Positions 44,506-54,522 of a stretch of 64,000 nt of DNA are shown piece after piece. Numbering within the stretch: position 1 is the first letter of the stretch; each line of letters starts with the position of its first letter. The translations under genes and the position numbers were made by a program. Under the pieces are notes generated by a model. It did not search any database. It had not been told where the DNA came from and saw only the letters and a list, made by a program, of their open reading frames with translations. Source of the stretch: Microthyrium microscopicum (Eukaryota; Ascomycota; Dothideomycetes; Microthyriales; Microthyriaceae); NCBI GenBank assembly GCA_010405405.1, contig MU004232.1, forward strand, positions 2,611,038 to 2,675,037, in the 5' to 3' direction.

Positions 44506-46143
44506 CTAGAGATCTGGATCCTCTACCACTGACATGTTCTGCAGTTCCCATTGCAAAGGAAGGTCTGGATTGCGTTTCTCAATCGCATCTTTGACTCGTA
44601 ACATCGAGTACCGCGCCCAATTCAAGATAATGGCAAGCTCAATGCAATATTCCACCTGCATGCCTGGCTCGCTAAAATCGACAAATGCTAGAGTTCGGAA
44701 ACTACCTGTCGTAGGCTCATGGGCAATGACACCAACAGTAGTCTTCACTATCAAAAAGCCAAAGACAGTGGGCGGATCAATAAGAAATTCTTGCCCATCC
44801 GCGCCCTTCACAGTCAGCTTTGAGATAAGGTCTGATGACATCTCATGTAGTCGATCATGGAGCTTTTGCGATAGATTTTCGGTCTCTTCCAGTGTCATGC
44901 GACCTTCCTCTGCTGCATCAGCCAAAGGTTTTCGATATCGTCTCCACACCGTTGCAACAAACTCGGGGTGGTATGTTGGAGTGGGCTCAAGAGTTCCGGG
45001 AAGTCCTTTGATTCCGACATCGCGATACACCCAACACATGTAATCTCGAATGGCGCGTCGTACGACCACTTCTGGTGTACGAGGAGTGTATCTCTTCTCA
45101 TCTTCCATTCTCAGGCCAGTATCGACTTTCATGCCAACTTTGCAAAGCCTCTGAAACGCTAGTCTGGCTGCTGAGTCTCCATATATCTCTTTGCAAATAT
45201 CATTTTCGTGAGACCCTCTGAGTAAGGCGTGGAAGAAAGGCTTGCTCTGCCAGGGTGCGAAGTAGTGCTCAGGGAAGAGTTGAAAGTCGGTCTTCCAGCC
45301 TAGAGGGAACAGAGGCTCATATCTCTTGCGCAGAAGCTTGAGATATATCATGATGGTGTCGTTGGCCCAACCGTTTCGGACCAATTCCTCAAGCCTTGAG
45401 ACTTGTAGCCGATACATGTCTTGGTGACTCATTACTGGTTCTGGCTCTGTTGCTTGCACGCTGCCATCGAGCAGGTCTCGAGTTACCTGACTGGGCATTA
45501 CACTGGGCGGAATGGTAGACTCTAGTCCGTCTCCAGCTTCAATTGAGCCCGCGACAAATTCCAGCTCCTGATTAAGGCCAAAATCATGTCGGTCGGATTC
45601 AGCTTTGATAGCAACTTGGCCCTCATCATCTTCGTCGTCGCTATTATCACCATCCCAGTGTGGTCTCATACCCATCTGCGAAGATACTGCTCCTGGCTGA
45701 GACTGCATACTTGGGCCCTCAATGCTTTGAATCACGCCGGAAACATCAACATCCCACGGCTCCACAGACTGCGATCCGCCCTCCTGAGGAAGTATTTCGC
45801 GACGAGCTTTGGCAAGCACAGTGGAAAACACCTGGTCGGCAGAAGAGTAGCCGTCCATCTTAAAAGTTTTCACTACTTCTGTGTCCTCTATATCTTCGGG
45901 TAATTCTATAGCCTCATCAAGGTCCATGGCTGTATCGTATGACATGTTGCGCTGTTTCTTGTTCTTGCGCTCAACAGGACTCGTTGTGTCGCCTGGACTG
46001 GTTGTGGAGCGATCAGTGAGTCCGGGTGTGGATGTTGGAGAACTGCTGCGAGGTCGTTTAAGAGATGTTTCCGGATTTTGAGGAGAGGGAACAGCCCTTA
46101 AGAGGCCCTTCAGCTTGTTGGCGAGTCTCGGGAGGAAAGACAT
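44506..46143 (-). CDS. hypothetical protein, intronless, disordered N-terminus
   Basis: The frame is longer upstream, but only with a GTG; the first ATG is 46143 (MSFLPRLANKLKGLL), giving 545 residues. Residues 1-240 are polar and probably disordered, with a basic cluster (KNKKQR) and an acidic DNSDDEDDEG run suggesting a nuclear protein. From about 250 the sequence becomes globular: LQVSRLEELVRNGWANDTIMIYLKLL, LFPEHYFAPWQSKPFFHALL, then GADGQEFLIDPPTVFGFLIV and FRTLAFVDFSE. The last part is rich in beta-strand-like segments. I do not recognise a family. It shares a divergent promoter region of about 620 bp with the DUF4202 gene. Confidence 0.75.
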   Translation of the reverse strand: MSFLPRLANKLKGLLRAVPSPQNPETSLKRPRSSSPTSTPGLTDRSTTSPGDTTSPVERKNKKQRNMSYDTAMDLDEAIELPEDIEDTEVVKTFKMDGYSSADQVFSTVLAKARREILPQEGGSQSVEPWDVDVSGVIQSIEGPSMQSQPGAVSSQMGMRPHWDGDNSDDEDDEGQVAIKAESDRHDFGLNQELEFVAGSIEAGDGLESTIPPSVMPSQVTRDLLDGSVQATEPEPVMSHQDMYRLQVSRLEELVRNGWANDTIMIYLKLLRKRYEPLFPLGWKTDFQLFPEHYFAPWQSKPFFHALLRGSHENDICKEIYGDSAARLAFQRLCKVGMKVDTGLRMEDEKRYTPRTPEVVVRRAIRDYMCWVYRDVGIKGLPGTLEPTPTYHPEFVATVWRRYRKPLADAAEEGRMTLEETENLSQKLHDRLHEMSSDLISKLTVKGADGQEFLIDPPTVFGFLIVKTTVGVIAHEPTTGSFRTLAFVDFSEPGMQVEYCIELAIILNWARYSMLRVKDAIEKRNPDLPLQWELQNMSVVEDPDL

Positions 46144-46762
46144 GATGGCAGAAGATTTGCTGTGATGAAGCTGAATTGGTGTTGGAACACAGAAGATAGC
46201 AAACTGGCAAGCGTGGCAATTTGGTGTCAATCGCCAGTGTTGAACCACAAAGGAAGGACGAGTAAGCTAACGATGGTGGTTGAGTTTGACTTGAAAGAGT
46301 GTGTGGTCAAAACTACTGTTGGGGATGGAACATGTTGGACGAATATTCAGCCGCCTTGAAAGTGTCCTGAATAGGCTACAATGAGGGTGCCAACTTCCTA
46401 GCATAGCAAGAGTGATGATGAGATATGCAAGGTCTCATTGAGCCTGGGCTACTTGAGCCTGCTTCTAACGAATGTTCAGCTGTGATTAGACAGACTCCCA
46501 TTGATCGTGTGACATTCTTTGAAGTTGAAGGCCATTGATAGAGGGCGCAGTAATAAACTGCAGGATGAGAGATGATGTTGGGAAGTCCCAAAGAGGAACT
46601 CGCGATAGACATTCGAGTTTGGGATAGAGCATGATCCCTGCACATACTGGTAATTCGATAAGATAAGATAAGATAGTTTCTACATCAGTTCACTATCTCG
46701 ACTTGACTCCTTTTCTTTCGCCTCTATTCTTTCGTATCTCGTACATCGCACTTAATTGAATT
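46144..46762. promoter_or_regulatory. divergent intergenic region, orphan / DUF4202 gene
   Basis: 619 bp between divergent start codons. A short direct repeat of ATAAG units (46659-46673) precedes the DUF4202 start by about 90 bp. No gene seen. Confidence 0.45.
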
Positions 46763-47347
46763 ATGTCAGCACCTTATGGTAAAGCTCTAGAAGCAATTGA
46801 TGCTGCCCACGCCGAGGACCCCAAGAAGATTACCAAAGATGGCCAAGAGATACCATACGAGCTACACTATGCGCGCAAAATGAGCCATTATCTGGATCTA
46901 CGACAACCAAACGCATCTCCGGTCCTACGCCTAGCCATTCGAGCACAACATCTGCGACGCTGGGAGGTACCTCGCGACTCTTACCCACTAGGCAAAGTTG
47001 GTTACTACTCCTGGCGAACTTTTCTCAAGAAACGACAGGCCGACATTGCCCAGCAGATCTGTATCGATGCTGGCATGAGCAAAGAAGAAGCTGAAGGTGT
47101 AGCTGCTTTGATAAGGAAAGAAGACTTGAAAAGCAATGATGAGACAATGATCCTAGAAGATGTTGCGTGTCTCGTGTTCCTGGACGATCAGTTTGACGAC
47201 TTTAAGGACGAGTTCGACCAGGACAAAATCATTGCTATTGTTAGAAAAACATGGGTCAAGATGACTGAAAAAGGACATGAACTGGCACTTCAAATACCCA
47301 TGACTGAGGCATCCAAGGGCATCATTGGAAAAGCATTACAATCCTGA
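46763..47347 (+). CDS. DUF4202-family protein
   Basis: An intronless frame of 194 residues from ATG 46763. The DUF4202 pattern is clear throughout: ALEAIDAAHAEDP, YELHYARKMSHYLD, LRLAIRAQHLRRWEVPRDSYP, YYSWRTFLKKRQA, LIRKEDLKSNDETMILEDVACLVFL and DQDKIIAIVRKTWVKMTEKG. The whole protein is one domain of usual length. The His and Asp/Glu residues in AQHLRRWE and EDVACLVFL recall HD-type metal-binding helices, but the function of the family is not established. It is conserved in bacteria and fungi. A short leader with CT-rich sequence precedes the start. Confidence 0.92.
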   Translation: MSAPYGKALEAIDAAHAEDPKKITKDGQEIPYELHYARKMSHYLDLRQPNASPVLRLAIRAQHLRRWEVPRDSYPLGKVGYYSWRTFLKKRQADIAQQICIDAGMSKEEAEGVAALIRKEDLKSNDETMILEDVACLVFLDDQFDDFKDEFDQDKIIAIVRKTWVKMTEKGHELALQIPMTEASKGIIGKALQS

Positions 47348-47728
47348 CTAGACTTTTCAAATCTCGATAGAAAGTCGTCATGCTGCGATATGTTATATTG
47401 GGAGAAACGGGAGCTCGGCTCGTACAATGTCTATCACTTTGCCCACCACTCCTGGGACAATTACTGTCACAACATCTTGATAGGGCATACGAAGTTACTG
47501 CCTATTTTTGATCGAAATTGCTTGGCAATCCATCGGAATTTCGAAACTGAGATCATCTGCTAAGAGATCCATTTTGACGTCATTTTACAAGGATGGCTTT
47601 CAGCCTTAAAATCAATCGTGTGTCCACATGCACCACGCATCATAGAATTCCCCCACCAAGCACAATCCAATACTTTCCATCAAAATCAATCAATAACACT
47701 CAACTTCGAACTTCTATCACACCTCAAA
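47348..47728. promoter_or_regulatory. intergenic, DUF4202 3' end / small-protein promoter
   Basis: 381 bp in tandem orientation. The last 100 bp are C/A/T-rich with CAATCAA-like leader sequence typical of highly expressed short fungal genes. No other feature. Confidence 0.4.
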
Positions 47729-48140
47729 ATGTCTGAACTAGCACAAGACCAGAAGCACGCCAGCAAGCAGGAGAATCAGGATGCAGAGCGATTTCACGAA
47801 GGCACATCCAACAGTCACCAAGCCAATGACTCCAGTTCGTTAGATCTATAACTCCCTGTACCGCGCCCCACCTAACCATGCCACAGAGGACAGCCGAAGC
47901 ATAGCCAACAAACTTGCGGCAGCTGAGCACGAGGAGGCGAAAGACGATCCCAAGAGCCGAGAGAAGAAACTTCTTGACCAAGACGCCACCCTACCAGCGA
48001 AAGCTCATGGCAACAAGCCAAGCAGAGGTGCCGAAATTGACCAGGAGATCCGCGAGGAGGAGGAAGCCATACTCCAGAAGAAAGGTGTGAAGCGAGCATC
48101 AGCTGTTTATTCAAATGTTGCTGCCATGCCCCAGATCTAA
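47729..48140 (+). CDS. small hydrophilic protein, stress/LEA-like composition
   Basis: Exon 1 (47729-47834) and exon 2 (47887-48140) join over a 52-nt intron (GTTCGT donor, CCTAACC branch) to give 119 residues. The protein is very polar and probably disordered, rich in Glu, Lys, Ala and Asp, without cysteines. It carries a recognisable short block AKAHGNKPSRGAEIDQEI followed by REEEEAILQKKG, which I recall from a family of short fungal proteins of unknown role. No signal or membrane segment is present. Reading through the intron stops after SSLDL. A role in stress protection or chaperoning is only a guess from composition. Confidence 0.7.
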
Positions 48141-48381
48141 CTTTGACCTCAGACGCCCAAGGCAAACACTAAATACGCAGCGGTTCCGAACAGATGATGA
48201 CACTGTATGAGTAAAGAATAAAGATTACCCGATTCGCATAATACTCTCGATCGATACGATGTGGCACTTGTGAGATTCGCGAGGTTTACAAGCTCTTTCG
48301 GAGCCGTGAAAAGGAAAACTCTATTGTATCATCCAACTAGATTCTATGTACAGACAGCTGTCACCTGCCATTCAACCCTGT

Positions 48382-49463
48382 CTATGCAGGCTTTTTATAC
48401 AAATGATTCGGTCCAGCCTAGATCTCGTTAGAAATGCTCCTCTCACTCGAATATACTATGACTTACCTGATGACTCGGAAACACCAACGTATCAGCAATA
48501 ACCACATTCTCCCTCCTCCCCGCCGCAAACACAATAACCTCCGCAATATCCTCCGGTGTCAATGGCTCACAATTTCTATCCACCATTAGCCCCAGCCCCT
48601 AAATTACCCAATTCATATCACTTACGCATAAACCGCATCAGCTTTCGCCTTATCCCCATAAAATCTCACCACACTGAAATCCGTCTCCACCTGTCCCGGA
48701 TCAATCTCAATCACCCGAATCCGCGTCGCAATCGTCTCCTTCCTCAACGCATCCGTAAACGTCCGCACCGCACTCTTTGTCGCACAGTAGATGCTGCCAC
48801 CTGTATAGCCTTCGCGCCCGGCTATGCTGCCAATGTTGATGATGTCGCCAGCTCCACCGTTAGGCCGCGTTTTGTAGATTTCGAGCACGGCTTGGGTCAT
48901 GGCGATGAGACCAGTTACGTTTGTGGCGAACATTACTGCTATGTCGGAGGGGGATATGGAGGGGGCTTGGGCAATGCCTTTTACTAGACCACTTTATGGT
49001 TTGTTAGTGGTATGGGAGGGAAATGGCGGAGTGGGAGGGCGCACGCGTTGTTGACGAGAATGTCAATGTCTTTGAATTCGGCGGGTAGATTTGGAATGAA
49101 TTGCTGCACTTCTTCGACTTTGCTGACATCGAGTTGGACGGGTAGGACTTTGACGCCATCGCCGACTTCTTTGGCGATGTCTGCAGCGACTTGTTTCAGG
49201 ACGTCGAGACGGCGGGCTGTTAGGATGAGTTTGAGGTTCTTGGGACTTGTTTTTGCGAATTCGAGGGCTGTACTGCGACCAATTCCTGAGCTGGCGCCGG
49301 TGATTACGATTGTCTTGCCTTCGAGCCGTTTGCCCATTGCGGAAGCCATATTGCGTTTGAGGAGTCGGTTGACGGTCACTGAGCGATTGAGCAAGAGGTA
49401 AGGGTTCAGTGGGCAATTGAATGTGGCAGAAAGAAGAGTTCTGGTGGTGCGAATAAGATGCAT
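48382..49463 (-). CDS. short-chain dehydrogenase/reductase (YMR226C type)
   Basis: Four exons on the minus strand (49463-49045, 48991-48626, 48575-48467 and 48417-48382) encode 309 residues. TGASSGIG (55-62) binds NADP, NNAG follows strand 4, and Ser195, Tyr208 and Lys212 (in GSIAGREGY and YCATK) form the active site. PGQVETDFS and CEPLTPEDIAEVIVFA complete the cP1-type pattern seen in yeast YMR226C, an NADP-dependent dehydrogenase of serine, allo-threonine and related 3-hydroxy acids. The first 38 residues (MHLIRTTRTLLSATF...) are basic and leader-like. An internal ATG at 49349 (MASAMGKRLEG) would give the usual cytosolic form. The last exon has only 12 codons. Confidence 0.92.
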
Positions 49464-49892
49464 TCGTTATTGGATCTGATCTCACGACGATGGCAGTTCC
49501 TGGCTCTTCTCATTGCGTGCTCAGTCGTCAAAAGCACCCCCGCTCAGCGGCTCCGCTTAGTAGGATTTATCTCCGCGATAGTGGGATATATCTCCAGCCG
49601 ATTGAAGATGTGCAAAACAAGGTAGCAAGAAACCTCTGCTCTTGGCTAGAACATCACGAGCTGAATCCATTGAGCCAGTCAGCGGAAGCCTTAAAATCAT
49701 TTCCGGTCTTCCCGTGCACCTGATAGGACCAAAAATTCGAGATCCTTCTCCGCCACACCAGAAAGTTGCACCGCCACACATGACGTCGAGCATAAAATCC
49801 TCCATATCAGGCTGCGATCAACCGCAACTTTGACATTCACCAGTTACACACATCACGTCCAATTCTTCCAACAACAACTCAAATCTACAATC
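49464..49892. promoter_or_regulatory. divergent intergenic region, SDR / small hydrophilic protein
   Basis: 429 bp between divergent start codons. The side next to ATG 49893 is rich in C and A (ACAACAACTC), leader-like. No further feature. Confidence 0.4.
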
Positions 49893-50090
49893 ATGGGTCT
49901 ACCAACAGAAAGCACAACCCTGAAGGAAGCCCAAAAGCAAGCCTCCGAAGCCATGTCAGCAGCAAGCCAAACACAATCCTCCACTCAAACCCACGGAACA
50001 CAAACCAAGACCAAGGAAGAGCTTGAAGCCGAGAAACGCTACGAAGAAGCAATGGAGGACGAATACGCCAAACGTGAAGGCGGAGCCTAA
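49893..50090 (+). CDS. very small hydrophilic protein
   Basis: A 65-residue frame from ATG 49893 to TAA 50090. The sequence is polar and Gln/Ser/Thr/Glu-rich: LKEAQKQASEAMSAASQ, then THGTQTKTKEELEAEKRYE, ending YAKREGGA. It looks like a short disordered/helical protein of a type often left out of gene sets. The strong CA-rich leader and absence of other features in the region support a gene. Function unknown. Its stop lies 143 bp from the stop of PEX12 on the opposite strand. Confidence 0.6.
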   Translation: MGLPTESTTLKEAQKQASEAMSAASQTQSSTQTHGTQTKTKEELEAEKRYEEAMEDEYAKREGGA

Positions 50091-50233
50091 ACAACACCAC
50101 CAGCATCACCACCTAGCATCACTATACCCCTTAGTCTGGAATGAAATGAACTTAATGCCTCTATATTGGGGTATCTATCCGCCTCTATGCTCGTGAAATG
50201 TGAATTCTCCTCCATCTACTTTTTCGTACATGT

Positions 50234-51678
50234 CTATACAACGACCCTTCTCAGCACATCTGTGCCGCCTAATATCTTGCGTCCTGTGACGGCGTCGCGA
50301 CCTGCTCCACTCTCCCAGCGGCCTTCACGACTTCGTCCGCCGTCTTCTTCTTCACCCCAGCCTTCTTCGCCGCCTGGATTGCCTTCCATGAAAGCTATTT
50401 GGCGGTCATGTTGGCCATCGACCCATTTGTGGATGCAGACGTAGCAGTAGACGTAGCCGTAGGGTGATGCGGTGGGGTTGGTGATTTCGGAGGAGCAGAT
50501 AGGGCATAGACCGGATGTTTCGGGTGTGGGTGCTGGGACGGTATAGATGGGGAGGAGGGAGGAGCCTGATATTGGTGGTTGGGATTGTGGTTGTGTACCA
50601 GATTTCTTGGATGGATCGGTGGTGGTCTTTTCGGATGCGGTGCTAGATTTGTCGGTCTTCTCGGCCGGCGGAGGCGTTGGGAGGAGCCCGGCTACGACAG
50701 GTGGAGGGAGTTCGAGGCCTTCGTTTGCTTTGCGTGACAATTGACGCGCGAAATCAGAGGCGTGCCACCATTCGAGGAACTTGAGCGCGAAGATAGAGGT
50801 TGGCAGTAGGATTTTAAGAGAGGTTGCCAGGCGTGGCCCGATAACGTGTGTGACAATCCTTCTGCTAAATATCGAGTTGCTTTGTCCAGGCCTCGCAGCG
50901 GCTGCTGGTCGTGGTTGTGTCGCTAGCGCAATGGCCTTGTGGTCTGCGTCGCCTAGACGTCGCATTCGTGTACCTATTAACCACATGAATGGCGAGTGGA
51001 ACTTCGAGCTGTCGAACAGATATGCGAGGTTGAATGTAAGAAGCGCGAAGTAGTATGCCGCGTTCACGCTTGGATAAACCTTCCGTAAGAACCACTTGTA
51101 GTAGTACATAAATCGATCCTTTAACTTTGCGTTTGGTGGTAATGTGTCCTGTCGATTCGCGAAGCCTCCGCCTAGGACTGCGGCGTGCGCAGCATATATG
51201 TCGTAGTGCTCATCCAACTTTCGCTTGAGATATGGCAGGCCGACCATAACAGCCAAGTTCTTCCATACATCTGAAGTTCGAAGTTTCAGTGTCTCGCGCA
51301 CTTGGCTTGCCGCTCCGAGCTGAGAGCGTGGTATTTCGCCTCCGCGCACCCGCAGGACGCGCTCTCGATTGAGTCCGTAGAAGTTTTCGGTGAAGCTGCC
51401 ACCATATGTTCGGAGGTAGTAACGCTCGACGAGGAGCATGAGGAAGGCATAGAGCTCATCGAAGTTATTGAGGATGCGGAGAAGATATCGAGGATGTCGG
51501 TGGGTCGCGACGGCTAATAGGTATCGCAATGAAGGAGGAAGTAGGGAGCCCAGCTGTTGCTCTGATAGAATCTCTGATATCTGTTAGAACGGAGGCTGAC
51601 ACCTGATTATCTCGACATACCAAATAACGATGGCTTGAGCTCGTCAAGCCCGCTTTGGAGGTTGGTCATGAACTCCAT
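50234..51678 (-). CDS. PEX12: peroxin 12, RING-type E3 component of peroxisomal import
   Basis: Exon 1 (51678-51621, [19 protein letters not shown]) and exon 2 (51573-50234) give 465 residues. The N-terminal domain has [37 protein letters not shown] and [12 protein letters not shown], all diagnostic of Pex12, followed by membrane segments. The C-terminal RING reads [29 protein letters not shown]. With Pex2 and Pex10 the protein forms the membrane channel that ubiquitinates the receptor Pex5. In the tail, the place where I expect R-C-P-V-T-G reads GRDAVTG, so one cysteine of the usual pattern seems absent; Pex12 RINGs are known to lack several zinc ligands. The 47-nt intron has CTAAC near its acceptor. 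Confidence 0.95.
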
Positions 51679-52042
51679 GATGCAGTGAGAGGAGGAGAAC
51701 CCTACGCTCCTTATAGTGCCAAGAGAATTGTAAAATCAGACGCGATAGAGTGAACAGGAAATCGAACAGAGTGATTAGAAGTTGAAGGTGGCAGGCAAAG
51801 AGATTCGCGGATGTTGGACCGAGGGAGACACACGATGGCTTGTGATTGGTCCACACCCAATCGCGTGAATGAGCGCGAGAAAATATTTGACACGTTCTCT
51901 CTGCAACTGTTTACTGTTGTTGAATGATCTCTTTAAATTCAAAGTAGAGTAAATCCGTAATATCGTTACGAACAAAACCAGAACCTCCGCCCGCTATGCA
52001 ATGAAGGACCAGTACCCACCGCTATTATTATATGCCAACCTT
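51679..52042. promoter_or_regulatory. intergenic, PEX12 promoter / CRT10 3' end
   Basis: 364 bp in tandem (minus-strand) orientation; AT-rich near 51905-51965. Nothing else recognised. Confidence 0.4.
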
Positions 52043-54522
52043 TCACAACCACGTCGTATCGACATTGGGAATCCCAGACACCGGTCTCGAGATCTCATAC
52101 GATAGCACCGTGTAGTCTTCATACGTGAGCATCAGTCTCCAACGCCTCACCACACCCGATTCCTCTTTACCCAAACTGCCTGGCATCGGGCTCACAGCCA
52201 GGCCCATCAAAGTGTAACCTGGCCGTTGACCTTGATCCTCCTCTTCTTCCGTTGGAAGTATCCAATCCACGCGGTAGAAATAGTACGGCCCACCGGTTTT
52301 CGACTCGCCTTGCAAAAGACTCATGACTGCACACCGACCATAAGGCGAGGCCACAACAAGCACACCCAGCTCAGGGATGAACGCGTGTAGGGACATGCGC
52401 TGGATGCGATTTGTCCACCACGTGACATGGAAGTATTTGTGGAAGGTATTGTAGATAGCCTGCCGTAGCGGGTGACGCATTACAACTGCTGTTCCCTTTC
52501 CATTACGCGTAGTACGCGGTTGGTGAAAGGCAATCTGTTTGCTGGAAATCCACATAAAAGGGCAGCTCGGCAGCGATGGATTACCGTTGATGCTGAAATC
52601 CCACACAAAGCGGCGTCGAGCTGGCTTTTGAGGGCGCATGTCGTTGCTGGTGTTGCTGTAGATACTACCGGTATCGCTGTCTGAATCGCTATCCTGTGTG
52701 GCGAAGCTGGGGAGAGTGACGTTGTACTTAGGCGCGTCTGGATTAGAGACATGGAAATCTCGAGTCGCGTTTGGAACGGCGTCGATTTCTTTGCTGACAT
52801 CGTAGACCTCTTCTTGACCTGGCTTACGCGGCGCAAAACCGTACTTCATGAAAGCTTTCTTATCCAGGAAATACAGACCCCAAACTGCATGGGCGAATCT
52901 ACCGTCCTCTAGACACGTACAGCCTTCCCACTGCGAGTGAGAGTCGCAGAAGTGAGCCGTCCATCGCTCGAAGCTGAGATTATTCAGATCCCAGATGATG
53001 GTTTTTCCGGTTATATCTCCAACTGCCAAGATCCGGCCTTCCGGATCATCGGATGTATTGCAGAACGTCACGCAGGGTATGTTGTTGCCAGTATCTGGCA
53101 GCCTGAACTTGTAATTGATCATGCGTGTTGACCACTTGGAGGATTTCTCAAGTTCTTCAAGTCTTGTTTGTGCAGGTGGCATGCGCCAAAAGCTCTGCTG
53201 TTCAGTCCTCTTCGAGTTCTCAAGCATAGTGGGCAACGGATCTCCCTCTGGCTGTATGAGAGCAGGTTGAAATATAAACACTTGGTGACTATTGGCGCTG
53301 ACAGCAATTTTCCTCGCTTGTCGATGGACGCTCAACCCCCAGGCACTGACGCCAACCGAATCTGCAAAGTCCGCATCGTCTGGATAGTAATCAATACCTG
53401 TATCAGGATTGGTTTCGATAAACTGCTCGATCTTCCGAATGAAGTAAAATGACACACTGCCGCAATCTGTGCATAACAATAGAATTTCATCGTTACCCAG
53501 GAATTCGGTAATCATGTGGTTGATATCATCAGGTCTGCGACGGTCCATGTAGCCGCTCCGATTGGAGCCTGTTGGTGGAGTTATGTAAGTGGATGGCTCC
53601 GTACCAAGTACTGGAGCTGGGAACTCCGGTCTATAGACAAAGATGTCGCTTCCATGCGCAATAAAGTACAAGTTGTACACTTTGGAAAGCGCTGTCTGAT
53701 AAAACAAGTTAGATAATCGTGTTTTCAGGCATCAATGGATGGGCAAAACAATCAGCGTGCTATCATTCCACGATGGCTATCATGTCACGATTTACTGTCG
53801 AGTGCTCTGTTCGCCATAGAGGCCATTGAGGTCTTCCCACTTCATCGTATAGCATGAAAAACATGATAACTTTGTCGTTGGATAGTAGCATCGGTGTTCA
53901 TAGGAGCGTGACGTTGCTTTCATTTCCGTTGATAGACCTTTTCTTCGTCCACAAGCTGATGCTCGTATCATGATCACAGTTAAACTTACCAGATTACTTC
54001 TTCCCAAAGCAAAATACGGAGCATCTGGCTCCCTATAGAAACGTTAGCCACCTCCATCGGGCATGGATACCTCGAAAGTTAGAGCTACCTCAGATCGAAC
54101 TATAATCAGTGTTAGTCTATTGCATGATGCGATCTGGGGTGAACAATCTCCCAGCGGATGAGCAAAATAACTGGCGCGCTCCTGATAGCTGTCAATTTTT
54201 CTACCTCTTTCGAGCCCTCTGTTTCAACCAAGACGGACAGCTCGTTGACGTCTTGTCCGACGTGGAGGAGGACATCACGTCTTCTCCTTCAACAGCGTGA
54301 TGATGACCATGAAGTTTCGTGGAAGCGATGCCATTATTTTGCCCATCCATTGAATCCTTCAATTTGAACATTCAAAACAAGATTTACACGTACCCTATTC
54401 TCTCCATTTTCGATCCCCAGCGACTTGATCGTCACTTCTTTCGCCCTCGGAGGCAGCTTCGTCGATGCGCCAGGTGAGCCATGATGAGAATCTATCGGTG
54501 GTGGCTTCCAGCGTGAATGCAT
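52043..54522 (-). CDS. CRT10: CRT10-family WD-repeat protein
   Basis: The phase-consistent model has exons 54522-54394, 54099-54089 (11 nt), 54032-53990 and 53695-52043; total 611 residues. The joined N-terminus reads IENGENR-FDL-REPDAPYFALGRSNL-TALSKVYNLYFIA, as expected for fungal CRT10 proteins. Later motifs: EILLLCTDCGSVSFYFI, VGVSAWGLSVHRQARKIAVS, EGRILAVGDITGKTIIWDL and HAVWGLYFLDKKAFMKYG, i.e. WD-like blades. Yeast Crt10 controls ribonucleotide-reductase gene transcription. Introns 1 and 3 are both 294 nt, against about 50 nt elsewhere, and each carries a MITE-like element (separate entries). The frame of the last exon begins earlier only with a TTG. The micro-exon model should be treated as good but unproven. 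Confidence 0.85.
53727..53897. mobile_element. MITE-like DNA element, copy C, in CRT10 intron 3 (degenerate)
   Basis: The left end near 53731-53760 reads CAATGGATGGGCAAAACAAT and then GCGTGCT...TTCCACGA, closely matching the right end of copy B and the core of copy A. The opposite end (minus strand from about 53890) reads CTATCCAACGACAAAGTTAT, a weaker match to CCAAC...GACAAAATAA. Ends and age are uncertain; it appears older or more damaged than copy A. It fills over half of the 294-nt intron. Confidence 0.5.
54145..54355. mobile_element. MITE-like DNA element, copy B, in CRT10 intron 1
   Basis: The left end (about 54150-54185) reads GCGGATGAGCAAAATAAC then TGGCGCGCTCC. The right end on the minus strand (about 54353-54310) reads CAATGGATGGGCAAAATAAT then GGCATCGCTTCC. 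These are inverted copies of each other over about 30 bp with a few mismatches and share the core with copy A. No clear target-site duplication was found. The element makes up about 210 bp of the 294-nt intron 1. It contains stretches that are open on both strands, which could mislead gene prediction. Confidence 0.65.

Noticed and set aside
54109-54300. Plus-strand frame inside CRT10 intron 1, and minus-strand open stretch in the same place
   Set aside because: Both consist largely of the MITE-like copy B. The minus-strand stretch cannot be joined in phase to the CRT10 exons.
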